Source: Acidobacteriaceae bacterium KBS 83 (GTDB lineage: Bacteria > Acidobacteriota > Terriglobia > Terriglobales > Acidobacteriaceae). Taken from it: DNA of 64,000 nucleotides. Of the stretch, positions 54,137-64,000 are shown piece by piece. The stretch covers positions 208,242-272,241 of the forward strand of contig KB906735.1 of NCBI GenBank assembly GCA_000381585.1. Reading direction: 5' to 3'. The notes below the pieces were generated by a model, which ran no database searches, was not told the origin of the DNA, and was given only the letters and a program-made list of their open reading frames with translations. Made by a program: the position numbers and the translations under genes. Each line of letters starts with the position of its first letter. Positions within the stretch are counted from its first letter, which is position 1.

Positions 54137-56493
54137 GTGATTCGAAAGGCAGCACTTCCGGTGGATGCGATTCTGCCGGAGGTTCTCGCAATCCTGCAGC
54201 ATACGACCAACCTCGTCATCGAAGCACCGCCAGGAACCGGGAAGACCACCCGTGTTCCGCCGGCCGTTCTCGGTCTCGTCAGCGGCGAAGTTATCGTGCT
54301 CGAGCCGCGCAGGATCGCGGCTCGCCTGGCGGCACGAAGGGTCGCATGGGAAAGAGGCGAAGAGGTTGGCGGAACGGTTGGCTACCAGGTCCGCTTCGAA
54401 GAGAGGATCGGGCCGCGCACGCGACTCCGGTTTGTTACGGAGGGCATTCTGACCCGCCGTTTGCTGACAGATCCAACTCTCAAAGGCATCGACGCGGTCG
54501 TTCTTGACGAATTCCACGAACGCCACCTTGACAGCGATCTTGCTCTGGCACTTCTGAAGCGTCTCCAACGCACCCGGCCGGAGATACGCATCGTTGTAAT
54601 GTCGGCCACGCTCGATGCGGCGCCGATCGCGCGATACCTTGATAACTGTCCAGTCCTTCGAACCGAGGGGAAGCTGTTTGAATTGTCGGTTAGGCATCTG
54701 CCTTATTCCCCCGAGCCGCTTCAGGTTCAAACGAGGAGGGCTGTGGAACTGCTGAATGCCGGCCAGCCCTCAGGCAGTATTCTCGCTTTCCTTCCTGGCA
54801 TCGCAGAGATTAGGAGAACGATGCGAGAGTGTGAAACGATCGCTCGCCGAACGGGCCTGCTTGTACTGCCCCTTCATGGAGATCTATCACCCTCCGAACA
54901 GGACCGCGCCGTGTTGCCGTCGGCGGAAAGAAAACTCATTCTCGCGACGAATGTTGCCGAAAGCTCTGTCACTGTCGAAGGAGTGACTGCAGTCATCGAT
55001 AGCGGTCTGGCGCGCATCGCAACCTACTCACCTTGGAGTGGACTGCCGACGCTGCAGGTTGGACGGATCAGCAAGGCGTCCGCAACTCAGCGAGCCGGAC
55101 GAGCAGCCCGCACCGGACCCGGCCAGGTGATGCGGCTTTATTCCGAAGAAGATTATCTGCTGCGACCGGAACACGATACTCCTGAGATCGCACGCGCCGA
55201 TCTTTCGCAGCTTTTACTCAGCATTCGGGCAATGAAGATCGCACATCTCAATGATCTCGATTGGTTGGATACTCCCCCCGCGAAAAGCGTTGAGAGTGCT
55301 GAGTTGTTGCTTGATCGCCTTGGGGCAAACGACGGTATGGAGCAGCAACTCGCACAGTTTCCGCTGTCTCCTCGCTTGTCTCGCATCCTGGTCGAAGCAT
55401 TGGATCGAGGGGTCGGAGAGGATGGATGTCTTGCCACGGCACTGCTCGGTCTAGGCGTACGCAGCGAAAAGAATGATCTTCTAGCTGCCATGGACTTGCC
55501 TCAGGAGTATCGTTTGCGGCAGCACATGGAACAACTGATCAGGATGGCCCGCCCACCAAAGCAAACTCGCCACGATGATGAGGCATTGCTGCTCTCCGTA
55601 CTGGCTGGTTTTCCTGACCGTGTTGCCGGCGGCGATCGGGCAATCAGGTGCTGCTATCAACAGGGATCTCGGCAGAAGTGGCTGGCGAAACGCCACCTTA
55701 TGAATTTATGCTCGCCCTCGATGCGGAGGATCGCCAGGAAAATCTCTTGCCACTCATCCGCATGTTCGCGCGAGTTGAGCCGGAATGGCTGCTCGATCTT
55801 TTCCCTGATCGTATTCAAGAAAGTTCGAGTGTGGTCTGGAATCGCATCACGGAGCGGGTCGAGAAAGTAAGTGCGTTGCTATATGACAGCCTGATCATTG
55901 AGGAGTCGCGAGGAACCGCGCCGGAGGCGGAAGCGGCCGAGTTGCTCGCTCGGAAGGCATTCGAGATAGGCGTAGATCACTTCGTAGAAAAGTCGGCTCT
56001 GGAATATTTCCTCGCTCGATTGACCTTCGCGCGACTCGAGTCACCCGATCTCCTACAAACCCTGCGTAATCTGTGCCTGGGACTTCAAAGCTTTGGAGAT
56101 CTGAGAAGTGCCTCCAGAAACTTCATTCCCCTGCTGGAAGAGAAGCTCAACATGAAGCTCCTCGACGAGATCGCCCCTCTCAGTATTCGGCTGAAGAATG
56201 GACGTCGGACTAAGATCCATTACGAAGAAGGCAGGCCACCATGGATTTCATCCAGGCTGCAAGACTTCTTCGGGATGCAGGAAACTCCACGGATCGGTCC
56301 GGACAAGACACCGCTCGTCATTCATCTCCTCGCTCCAAACCATCGCGCGGTACAAACGACAACAGACCTTGCCGGATTCTGGGAGCGCCTTTATCCACAG
56401 GTTCGACGGGAACTAATGCGCCGTTATCCGAAGCATGAGTGGCCAGAGTTGCCTCACGCACTGAAAGGGTCTCAGAACAAAAGATCAACGTAA
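54137..56493 (+). pseudogene. hrpB: ATP-dependent helicase HrpB, one-base frameshift
   Basis: About 785 residues when joined, close to normal. From GTG 54137: IEAPPGTGKTTRVPPAVLG (Walker A), VLDEFHERHLDSDLAL (DExH), VVMSATLDAAPIARYL and ATQRAGRAARTGPGQVMRLY (motif VI). At about 55630 the frame breaks: LLSVLAGFPDRVAG ends, and the HrpB C-terminal part continues one base shifted as RRSGNQVLLSTGISAEVAGE through HEWPELPHALKG to 56493. Restoring one C in GCCGGCGGCG would rejoin it. Possible genuine inactivation or a sequence error; HrpB is dispensable in bacteria studied. Confidence 0.85.
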
Positions 56494-56672
56494 ACGCGTT
56501 TAAGAGGAAGATCGTCACCGTCGCCTCTAAGCGGCGGTCAATGGGTGATTTGGCCTGTTGGCAATACCTGAGTTTCGTTATGTCGGCAGAGAACGATGTA
56601 GCCGCAATGGTTTTGTGTCATCTTGCGAAACGCAATATCCTACCGTCACTCAGTTGGGTTTAGGAGAAACTT

Positions 56673-57845
56673 CTGCCAGCGCATGATTTCGGATTGGTTT
56701 TTATCGAGCTTGGAATGGCGATCATCGGCTTGGCGGTGCTTGCGCGGATTGCCAGTCGCTGGGGAGTTTCTTCCATTCCACTTTACCTGCTTGCCGGACT
56801 TGCATTCGGCAACGGCGGGTTTGTCCCCCTCAAGCTTAGTGCGGGCTTCATCCAGATAGGAGCGGAAGTCGGCGTCCTGCTGCTACTCTTCATGCTTGGC
56901 CTTGAGTACTCCGGAGCGCAACTCAAGCGGAACTTACAGCGCGATCTGCCGGCGGGTGCCATCGACCTCCTACTCAATTTCCCTCCGGGATTTATCGCCG
57001 GTCGGCTTTTGGGTTGGAAGCCACTACCCTCACTGCTCCTAGGTGGGATCACCTATATTTCGTCGTCGAGTATCATCGCTCGCGTACTCTCCGAACTCAG
57101 AGGATTCGATTCCCCCGAGACACCCACCGTTCTCTCCATCCTGGTCCTCGAAGATCTTGTAATGGCCGTGTATCTTCCATTCGTGGCGGTACTCATCAGT
57201 GGAGGCGGTCCCGCCGGAATGCTTGTGCCAATAGCAATCGCCGCGGGTACGGTCGCGATTGTTCTCTTTGTCGCAATCCGTTATGGCAATTCGCTGAGCG
57301 TGTTTGTAGCGCATCAATCGGACGAGATCATCCTTTTGACCACCTTCGGAACCGTCCTGCTGGTTGCGGGAATTGCGCAGAAACTCCAGATCTCAGCTGC
57401 CATAGGAGCGTTTCTTGTTGGAATCGCCGTCTCTGGTCCTATCGCAGAGCAATCCCACCGCCTACTCGCTCCGCTACGTGACCTCTTTGCTGCGACATTC
57501 TTCTTTTTCTTTGGGCTGGAAATCGATCCGCGTATTATTCCCCCTGTCCTGCTGGTAGCGCTGGTGCTGACCTTTGTCACCAGCCTCACAAAGATGCTTA
57601 CCGGCTTCTGGGCAACGCGGCGCGCTGGCCTGCCGAGGCGTTCACGTTTGCGCGCAGGAATGATCCTTGTTGCTCATGGCGAGTTTTCGATCATTATTGC
57701 CGGTCTCGGCACCAGCGTTGAACCCCGCCTAGGACCTCTTGCAGCGGCTTATGTCTTGCTCATGGCCATCCTCGGGCCTATTACGGCCCGCTTGACTTCT
57801 GGACAAACGATCCAATCTACACAAAGCCCCAATATCGTCCACTGA
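56673..57845 (+). CDS. CPA2/Kef-type cation:proton antiporter, probable CTG start
   Basis: 390 residues from CTG 56673, six bases after GGAGA-type GGAG (56663-56666), giving LPAHDFGLVFIELGMAI; the TTG at 56694 lacks a ribosome site. An in-frame TAG at 56661 rules out anything upstream. About 12 membrane segments: LAVLARIASRWGVSSIPLYL, EVGVLLLLFMLGLEYSG, YISSSSIIARVLSELRG, LVLEDLVMAVYLPFVAVL, and FFFFGLEIDPRIIPPVLLV. No C-terminal RCK domain, unlike KefB/KefC. Exchanges Na+ or K+ for protons; ion unknown. Confidence 0.85.
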   Translation: MPAHDFGLVFIELGMAIIGLAVLARIASRWGVSSIPLYLLAGLAFGNGGFVPLKLSAGFIQIGAEVGVLLLLFMLGLEYSGAQLKRNLQRDLPAGAIDLLLNFPPGFIAGRLLGWKPLPSLLLGGITYISSSSIIARVLSELRGFDSPETPTVLSILVLEDLVMAVYLPFVAVLISGGGPAGMLVPIAIAAGTVAIVLFVAIRYGNSLSVFVAHQSDEIILLTTFGTVLLVAGIAQKLQISAAIGAFLVGIAVSGPIAEQSHRLLAPLRDLFAATFFFFFGLEIDPRIIPPVLLVALVLTFVTSLTKMLTGFWATRRAGLPRRSRLRAGMILVAHGEFSIIIAGLGTSVEPRLGPLAAAYVLLMAILGPITARLTSGQTIQSTQSPNIVH

Positions 57846-58031
57846 TGGAATGGTGTTCTTTATCTCAACCACTGGTTTCGGCGCTCCCTTTTGCATCCGA
57901 CGACGTTCCCTGGCATGTAATCGTGGAGTTTTTGGCAATGCCAGACGGAAGGTCATATTCTCGCTTGATGCTAAATCGCCAACTCACTCATCATGCGACG
58001 TGGACGCCTTCGTGATCGAGGCTTCCACAGT

Positions 58032-60410
58032 TCATTCGTAGCGTAACGCTTCCAGCGGATCGACCTTCTCTGCCCGTCGCACCGGCACCCAGCACGCTAG
58101 GAGGCCCACTCCCACGAACATCGCTCCCACAGCGATCAAGGTCACAGGATCGCTGGGCTGCACTTCGAAAAGGAGAGACCTCAGCACTCGCGACAAAACA
58201 ATGGCCAGTGCTACACCGATAAGCACGCCACCCGCTATCAACCGAAACCCTTCCGCGAAGATCAACTTGCGTATGTGCTTTTGTTGCGCGCCCACCGCAG
58301 TACGAATGGCCAGCTCACGGCGTCGCGAGGCCACTGACAGCGAAAGCACACTGTAAATTCCGACCAGCGTCAACGCGCTTCCCACCACCGAAAACCCTGT
58401 CAAGAGGTTCATCGCGAATGTCCGCGATGCCAACGACTCATCACGAATCTGCTCTAGCGTCTTCACGTTTTCGATTGCCGCCGTTGCATCCACGGAGCGG
58501 AGTGCGCGTTCCACGGCAACAACCACCGCGCGCGGATCCGCTGTTGTTCCCACGACAAGATGTTTTGAAAACGCCGTCGCCTGCCATAGCGGGAGATAGA
58601 TCTCGGGCAATGCCGACTGCGTTAGATCGTCCGTCCGCCCATTCGCAATCTCCCCGACAATTTCCGTGTCCGGTTTATCTCGCCCATTCAGCCAGAATTT
58701 CCGTCCAATTGCGTCGCCATGCGGAAAGTAGCGGTCCGCAAACGCCTGGTTTACGATGGCCACCTGTGGCGCCTTGTCGTCATCTGTCGATCGAAACTCC
58801 CGCCCGTCCATGAGCGCCATTCCCGTCAACTTGAAATAGTCAGGCGTCACGGCGCGCAGCGGCAGCGCTGTCTTGTCACTCTCTTTCACCGCCGGCGGCT
58901 GGCCCTCAATGTCCAAAGTCGCCGGCCAATTGTTTCCCGTCAGCGGCACCCCCCAAGCAAATGCCGCGTACTGCACACCCGGAAGCGTGGCAACGCGTTC
59001 CAACGCCTGCCGGTGAAAGCTGCCCCAACTCGACCTGCTTTGCACCTCTGTCACGCTCATCGTCAATATTCGACCCGTGTTGTAGCCAGATGGCACCTGC
59101 GAGATTTTCATCATCGTGCGAATGAGGAGCCCCGCGCCTACCAGCAGCGCCAACGTCAGCGCCGTCTGGAGCATGGTGACTGCCCGCAGCAACCGCCTCT
59201 CGCCGATTCCTGCCGTTCCTTTCGGCCCGGCGTTCTTCAGCACCTCCATCGGATCCAACCGAAACGCTCGCAGAGCCGGGAAAACCGCTGCGAAAAACGC
59301 GGCAAGCACTGCAACGCCAAGTCCCCACCCCATAACCGCCCAGCCTGCTGTTACTCCATCAAGGCGAGGAACGGCATGTCCCGCAATCGCCTTGAACAGC
59401 TTCACGGCAGCAAAGGCGAGGCCGACGCCAATCGCCCCGCCCAGTAACGCCAGCAATAGGCTCTCCATCAAAACTTGCCTTAGAAGGGCCATGCGACCCA
59501 TACCCATTGCGCTGCGTACTGCGTATTCTTGTTGTCGTTGCAGGCCTCGCACCACCAGCGGCAGCAGAACTTGCCTTCCATCCCGGTTCAGTTCATCCGT
59601 TACTAGCTCGGATTGCGGCGCGAACCCTTCAAACTTCTTCTCTGCGTGCGCCTCTCCCGCCGCAGCACGGCCAATTCCTGTTGCCCCTGCTGTGGAATCA
59701 CTCCATCGCGCAGTCGCGCCACTACATTCCAATACGGCTCCTTCAGATACTTCGGTTCGGGAATCGCCGGCACCCAGAAATCCACCGTCGCATTGACGTC
59801 GTAATTCCGCTCCTTCGCCGCTCCCGGCGACGGCAGGAATCGCACGCCCGATTCCATCACCCCAATCACTGTCGGCGTCACTTGCCACCGACTGATTCGC
59901 ACTGTCTTCCCGATAATCTGCTTGTCGCCACCAAATGTCCGCTGCCAGAATTCGTATCCCAGCAGAATCGATTTCACTGGTCCTTGCGCGAAATCCGAAT
60001 CCTCGAAACTGCGCCCTGCCACTGGCCTGAGCCCCATAACCTGAAAGTAGTTTTTCGTTACATCCATTCCCTGCATGGACTGGCTGCCGTCATTTCGAAT
60101 TAAAAAATTAAATGTCCAGTCATACGCAGCGATACCTTCGAACGATTTCGGTTCTTTCTGCCACTCCATCCACTGTTGCGCCGCCCACCCGCGTGGACTG
60201 TCCATCTTCTGTCCATCGGTGCGTACCGTTGGAATTAACACGAGCTGCTCCGGCTTCCGGTAGGGCGGCGGTGTGAGCAGCACGCCCTGAATCAAACTGA
60301 AAACCGCGGATGTCGCCCCCAATCCCCAGCCCCAGCGTCAGCGCAGCAATCAAGCTAAAACCTGGCTGCTTCAACAGCAGTCGAATCGCAAACCGCAATT
60401 CTCGCAACAT
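58032..60410 (-). pseudogene. FtsX/MacB-type permease of the acidobacterial duplicated family, broken
   Basis: Starts LRELRFAIRLLLKQPGFSLI at 60410; a frame break near 60322 at a GGGGG run (GIG|ATSAVFSLIQGVLLTPPPY); second break near 59680 (QQELAVL|AAGEAHAEKKFEGF); then ends PVRRAEKVDPLEALRYE at 58032, the normal C-terminus. About 793 residues, the usual size for these two-permease-unit proteins. The membrane segment expected before VRGLQRQQEYAVRSAMG is absent (LLPL runs straight into VVRGLQRQ), so a further deletion of about 20 residues is likely. No ATPase partner is adjacent, as is common in this family. Confidence 0.8.
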
Positions 60411-60913
60411 GCGCCCGCCCCTATTCCCTTTTCAATCCGCCATGGTGAAAGAGAAAACGTTAGTTAGATCGCCTTTGTTCCGTCATCCGGACGCTTGGAA
60501 ACTCAGCCCCGGGCTGAACGATCCAATCGCATTTTTGTTCACGCTCAACGATCGATAAATCGCCGATACACTCATCGAGATCCCCTAAAAAATGAGGGGC
60601 AGTAGACAGCGCCGCCCCGGAGACACATCCTAACTCCGGTAGTCCGGCGATTCTGTAGGGGTTGTCGGGCGGAATCTGAAGGTTGGCAGTGCGTTTGAGT
60701 CGAGATCAGTAATCGCCAATGCGCTCAGTGAGTCGGTTCTGTTCTGGAAATGCGAAGGCGGTAGCATAGTCCCGAAAAACGTCGTTGCACTCCTCACCCG
60801 CCGTGAAGTGGCTGTGATTCGCGGTGGATTTATGATTGTCATACTCATAGTGTTGTAAGAATGTTCAAGTTATATGCGCTCGTGCCAATTCCGCAGGTCC
60901 CTCAATGATTTCT
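60411..60913. other. Intergenic stretch, nothing recognised
   Basis: 503 bases between the permease pseudogene and the GH54 protein's stop. A small inverted repeat CCCCT...AGGGG near 60579-60598 could form a weak hairpin. No protein signature in short frames. Confidence 0.4.
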
Positions 60914-63900
60914 TCAGTGATTTTGGTTCGGCGCGCCAGGAGTTGGAACACGGTCGGAGACCTGCGCTCCATTGGTATGATGCCGGGTTAGCGGAGTAGT
61001 GAGGTTGATACCGCTACCCGATATCTGCGTGCCAGCTGCGTGGCCACGAGCGAGGGGTGTGACGACCGTGATGGTGGCGGCGCCACGGGTCCTACTCGAG
61101 GAGACAACAGCCGTTTCAGAATTTACTCCTTCGTCGATCGTGATTGTTTGGCCTTTACTAAAGCCAGTCACGCTTGTTGCAGGGAGAACAGTCGCTCCTA
61201 CACCGATGGAAGTACGCAACGTAGTGGCGCCTGCAGTGCCAACGGTAGAGAGAATCGCGGTTTCAGCATTCGCACCAGAATCTATTCGGATTGTCTGGCC
61301 AGGGCGGAAGCCTTCCGTGCTGGCGACCTTGATGTTGGTTGAACCTGCGCCCGAAGCTGCCGACAAAGAAGCAGCAGCCTGCGTTGAAAAGTCGGTACAG
61401 TTGCTGTCGGTATCGGCGCCGTCAGGGAACCGGCCTGCGCTCGTATTGATGGCAACAGGGGCCACAACTGTCGACCATGGGTTGAAGACCGAACCAGGTG
61501 CTGGGGCGTAGCAACCGCTTATCTGAGCTCCTGAGACAGCTTGATTCCCTTCAGCGGCCCATGGATCGACAAGGCCTCCATAGTTAAGGCTGTCGGCAAC
61601 CACTCCTGAAGAGTCACGGAGCACGATGCTGCCTTCCTCGACGGTGAGGGTACGGCCGAACTGCGGGGACTTCGTGGTTAATTCCGGTCCGCCAAACCAC
61701 TGGTTGGGCGCAGGCGTGCCCTGGTATCCCGCAGTTGTGACCGCGGCATCGCGTACGGCCGCGTGGATCGCGTGATCGTTGGCCAGTGGCCTGTAGAGCG
61801 TTATACCTGTCCCAAGCGCCTGAACGGGCTCGTTGCTCGAATGCGCAAAGGCAGTCGCCGGTTGGAAGCTGACTCCTGTTCCGCGATCACTAAACGGAAG
61901 GTTGGCCGCAGGATTGAACCGTAAGGGAGCTGCCAGCCCCAGGCCTGTGCCCGGAGCTACCACTCGTTCACTGACTACATGAGGTTTGATGAGGGCGGGG
62001 GTAAAGTCGATGGAGGTAACATCCGGACCCTGATTGCCCACAGTGGTGACCCTGACGACTTCCTGGCTTGTAGGCGTGCCGACCGTGATCTTGTCTCCCA
62101 CACCGAAACCCTCCGCTCGGCGCACGCTGATCCGGGTTGCTCCGGCATTCGCAGGAGTTAAGAGATTGGTCTGACTCGCTGCTTTGCCGACATGTGCCAC
62201 CGTCACGGCTTCGATCCCATGACCAACGCTGTCGATATCCAACCTGATATTGTCACCGGTGGAGATATTTGCGAGGGATGTCACCTGGATGTTGGTGGCT
62301 CCCGCAGGCGCATCCATCGCCAGATACGCTTGTGTGCCTGGCTTACCGATTGCCGTCACCGTCGCGATCTCATACTGCTCCACCGTATTTGCAACGATCG
62401 GATAGGTAGAGCCATAGCCAAGCGCAATCTTCTGACCAACAACAAACCCAGATGCATCCTCAACAGGCACATTGGTCGAGCCGGCAGGAATTGTGATCAC
62501 TGGTTCTTCGGGCAGCGATTGCCACAACGCTGTATGGTTACTGGCAGCCGTCCCGAGGCCTGCGATCTTTCGCACTTCCACGTTGGAGCCCGTGCCGATG
62601 TTGATCGTGTCGCCAACCGACATTCCCTCGGCGTTTCTGACATGGATAACGCTGTCGCCTGCGTGTGCGGGAACCGCCAACCCCGAGTTGGAGAGGCCGA
62701 GCAGATAGAAGCCGCCAGCCGCAAGCTTCGTTCCAGTCGGGATCTTCACCGCCGAGAAGATAGCCTGATGGGCGGGGTGCACGGTCAACGTCCAGTTGGC
62801 GAGATCGACGCTTTGGGAACCTGCGTTGTAGAGCTCTATAAATGAATCTGTCGGGTTGCCGGGAGCGCCTGAGTTGACTCTAAACTCGTTGATCTTAATT
62901 GGTCTGGCATTTCGAACCTTTTCAACTGCCGTTTCGATCTGCCTTCTGCCGCTGGTCGCGTTCGTCCACGAAGCCGTGCCTACGAGATCTCCGTTGAGCG
63001 CTACTGGTCCGGAAGTGACTTTGAAAGTCGCGCTCACGCTCTCTCCCGGCGCAATCTGCTGACCGAACATCTTCGACGTCTCGGTCGTGCCTGAAACGAC
63101 AGCCGCCCACTGTTTGCCTGGTACAACAATGCTCAACGCAACGTTCGCTGCAGGCGCCCCCGTTGTATTCGTGAATGCCACGGTGAAGTCTCGCGAAGAC
63201 CCCGATGTGAAGGACTGCGTGCCTGCATGCGTTATGGCTGTCGCCGCTGGAGCCAGACTAAGTGGAGTCACGTCATATCTGGCAGCCACAATATTCGCCT
63301 GGACAAGTTGGTCGGTAGCGTCCGATGGAAATGTGCCAGCGGCGGTCATCACTCCTTCATAGAACGTCCCTTGCGAACCGATACTGTTGTCACCACCGTT
63401 GCCCAGGAGAATCGCTCCCTGCTTGCGCATCGGGTCATAGGTTGGATTCACACGGTGCCCATCGAACATGACCGACAGAGCGCCCTTTTGTGCGTCACCA
63501 CCCATGGATGTCCAATGGTGTGGTTCTCCTTTGCCGATTGCGGTTACAAAACGCCAGGGGATACTGGGTAAATTGGGACAGCCTTTGGTCCCATCCTCGT
63601 TGACGCAACCGACAAGATTATTTTCCTGGTCAGTCATAATCCAAGGACCGTTGCCAGCCCCGCTGTACCACGGCGTGGCGTTACCGAAATAGAGCGTTTC
63701 CATGGTGCCGTTGTCATCATCACGGCTGTCGATCTCGGCATTGCCGTAGTCGAAACAGCAACCGGCGTTGAAATGCTTTCCGCTGACGACCCAGTATTGC
63801 CCCTCCGCCTGGTCGTCGACTGCGGTGCCTTTCGCATCGTTCTGGCGGAGCCCCACGCCTGGCTCGATGAACACGCCATAGACCTTGTGCCCCATGATCG

Positions 63901-64000
63901 TGATCGGCGCCATATCCGCGATTGGAAGGGTGTTGAAGCCTCCCAATGCCGGACCACTGAATCCGCCACGGGGAGCCTGAATCAAGTCGTTGTGTTTAGG
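60914..64000 (-). CDS. GH54 alpha-L-arabinofuranosidase fused to NEW3-, lamin-tail-like and repeat modules (5' end outside window)
   Basis: About 1028 residues visible; the frame is open to the right edge. Residues 1-235 are the C-terminal part of the GH54 alpha-L-arabinofuranosidase B catalytic domain: VYGVFIEPGVGLRQND, HFNAGCCFDYGNAEID, LYFGNATPWYSGAGNGPWIM, QGTFYEGVMTAAG and DQLVQANIVAARYD. A NEW3-like Ig domain follows (about 245-350), then PIKINEFRVNSGAPG and FIELYNAGSQSVDLANWTLT of a lamin-tail-type domain, interrupted by at least three beta modules of about 45-70 residues with GxxVGDxIxIGTG-type sequence, then LRDSSGVVADSLNYGG of the lamin-tail C-half, and two more modules near the end (GFRPGQTIRIDSGANAETAI, GFSKGQTITIDEGVNSETAV). 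Secreted plant-polymer degradation is likely. Confidence 0.85.
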   Translation of the reverse strand, partial: PKHNDLIQAPRGGFSGPALGGFNTLPIADMAPITIMGHKVYGVFIEPGVGLRQNDAKGTAVDDQAEGQYWVVSGKHFNAGCCFDYGNAEIDSRDDDNGTMETLYFGNATPWYSGAGNGPWIMTDQENNLVGCVNEDGTKGCPNLPSIPWRFVTAIGKGEPHHWTSMGGDAQKGALSVMFDGHRVNPTYDPMRKQGAILLGNGGDNSIGSQGTFYEGVMTAAGTFPSDATDQLVQANIVAARYDVTPLSLAPAATAITHAGTQSFTSGSSRDFTVAFTNTTGAPAANVALSIVVPGKQWAAVVSGTTETSKMFGQQIAPGESVSATFKVTSGPVALNGDLVGTASWTNATSGRRQIETAVEKVRNARPIKINEFRVNSGAPGNPTDSFIELYNAGSQSVDLANWTLTVHPAHQAIFSAVKIPTGTKLAAGGFYLLGLSNSGLAVPAHAGDSVIHVRNAEGMSVGDTINIGTGSNVEVRKIAGLGTAASNHTALWQSLPEEPVITIPAGSTNVPVEDASGFVVGQKIALGYGSTYPIVANTVEQYEIATVTAIGKPGTQAYLAMDAPAGATNIQVTSLANISTGDNIRLDIDSVGHGIEAVTVAHVGKAASQTNLLTPANAGATRISVRRAEGFGVGDKITVGTPTSQEVVRVTTVGNQGPDVTSIDFTPALIKPHVVSERVVAPGTGLGLAAPLRFNPAANLPFSDRGTGVSFQPATAFAHSSNEPVQALGTGITLYRPLANDHAIHAAVRDAAVTTAGYQGTPAPNQWFGGPELTTKSPQFGRTLTVEEGSIVLRDSSGVVADSLNYGGLVDPWAAEGNQAVSGAQISGCYAPAPGSVFNPWSTVVAPVAINTSAGRFPDGADTDSNCTDFSTQAAASLSAASGAGSTNIKVASTEGFRPGQTIRIDSGANAETAILSTVGTAGATTLRTSIGVGATVLPATSVTGFSKGQTITIDEGVNSETAVVSSSRTRGAATITVVTPLARGHAAGTQISGSGINLTTPLTRHHTNGAQVSDRVPTPGAPNQNH

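Noticed and set aside
60579-60598. CCCCT...AGGGG hairpin as terminator
   Set aside because: A five-base-pair stem with an eight-base loop and no T-run; too weak to call.

Overview
The window looks like chromosomal DNA of a soil-type Acidobacteriota (Terriglobia-like), judged from protein types only: a TonB-dependent receptor with an aromatic C-terminus, an acidobacterial-style duplicated FtsX/MacB permease, winged-helix/TPR one-component regulators, and many secreted or Tat-exported carbohydrate enzymes. No rRNA, tRNA, CRISPR array, prophage or intact insertion sequence was recognised.

Layout. 0-8 kb: the end of a TonB receptor coupled to a GH109-like glycosidase; a cytochrome b plus Tat-exported molybdopterin oxidoreductase pair; and a succinate dehydrogenase operon (membrane anchor, flavoprotein, iron-sulfur subunit, TPR protein) with an extended -10 promoter. 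8-10.3 kb: a methyltransferase and an atypical cytochrome P450, both on the minus strand and divergent from the next block. 10.4-22.8 kb: the most unusual part, a tightly overlapping operon of five B12-binding-domain radical SAM enzymes, two free-standing methyltransferases (one with a zinc ribbon), a methyltransferase-amidohydrolase fusion, a radical SAM/SPASM enzyme and possibly a terminal 48-residue peptide. No scaffold-building enzyme (PKS, NRPS, terpene cyclase) is visible. I read it as an uncharacterised biosynthetic or lipid-modifying pathway. Two of its genes appear to start at ATC codons, each exactly six bases after GGAGG.

22.8-34.6 kb: a minus-strand set of DUF4410-like protein, small exported protein, TolC-type channel, membrane-fusion protein, RND pump and HtrA-type protease, divergent from a CadC-like regulator with TPRs. 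34.6-40.1 kb: a LacI regulator, a GRP-type sugar transporter, a ribokinase and an apparently internally deleted sulfatase-modifying-factor-type protein, with two copies of the same LacI-like 12-bp operator; one copy fronts only a TPR pseudogene. 40.3-45.5 kb: a TetR/SDR pair around a palindromic operator, a frameshifted SRPBCC gene, a decayed stretch, and kduI / cupin / kduD for uronate catabolism. 45.9-52 kb: an MFS exporter, a ParDE toxin-antitoxin pair with a palindromic operator, a PIG-L deacetylase, a SolA-like oxidase, then fragments of a second PIG-L gene and a PQQ dehydrogenase. 52-64 kb: a six-domain ribosomal protein S1, a frameshifted HrpB helicase, a CPA2/Kef-type antiporter probably starting at CTG, a permease pseudogene, and the large end of a GH54 alpha-L-arabinofuranosidase fused to lamin-tail-like and repeated beta modules.

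Frameshifts and decay cluster in the 34-60 kb part. Some lie at short homopolymers, so either real pseudogenisation or assembly error is possible.
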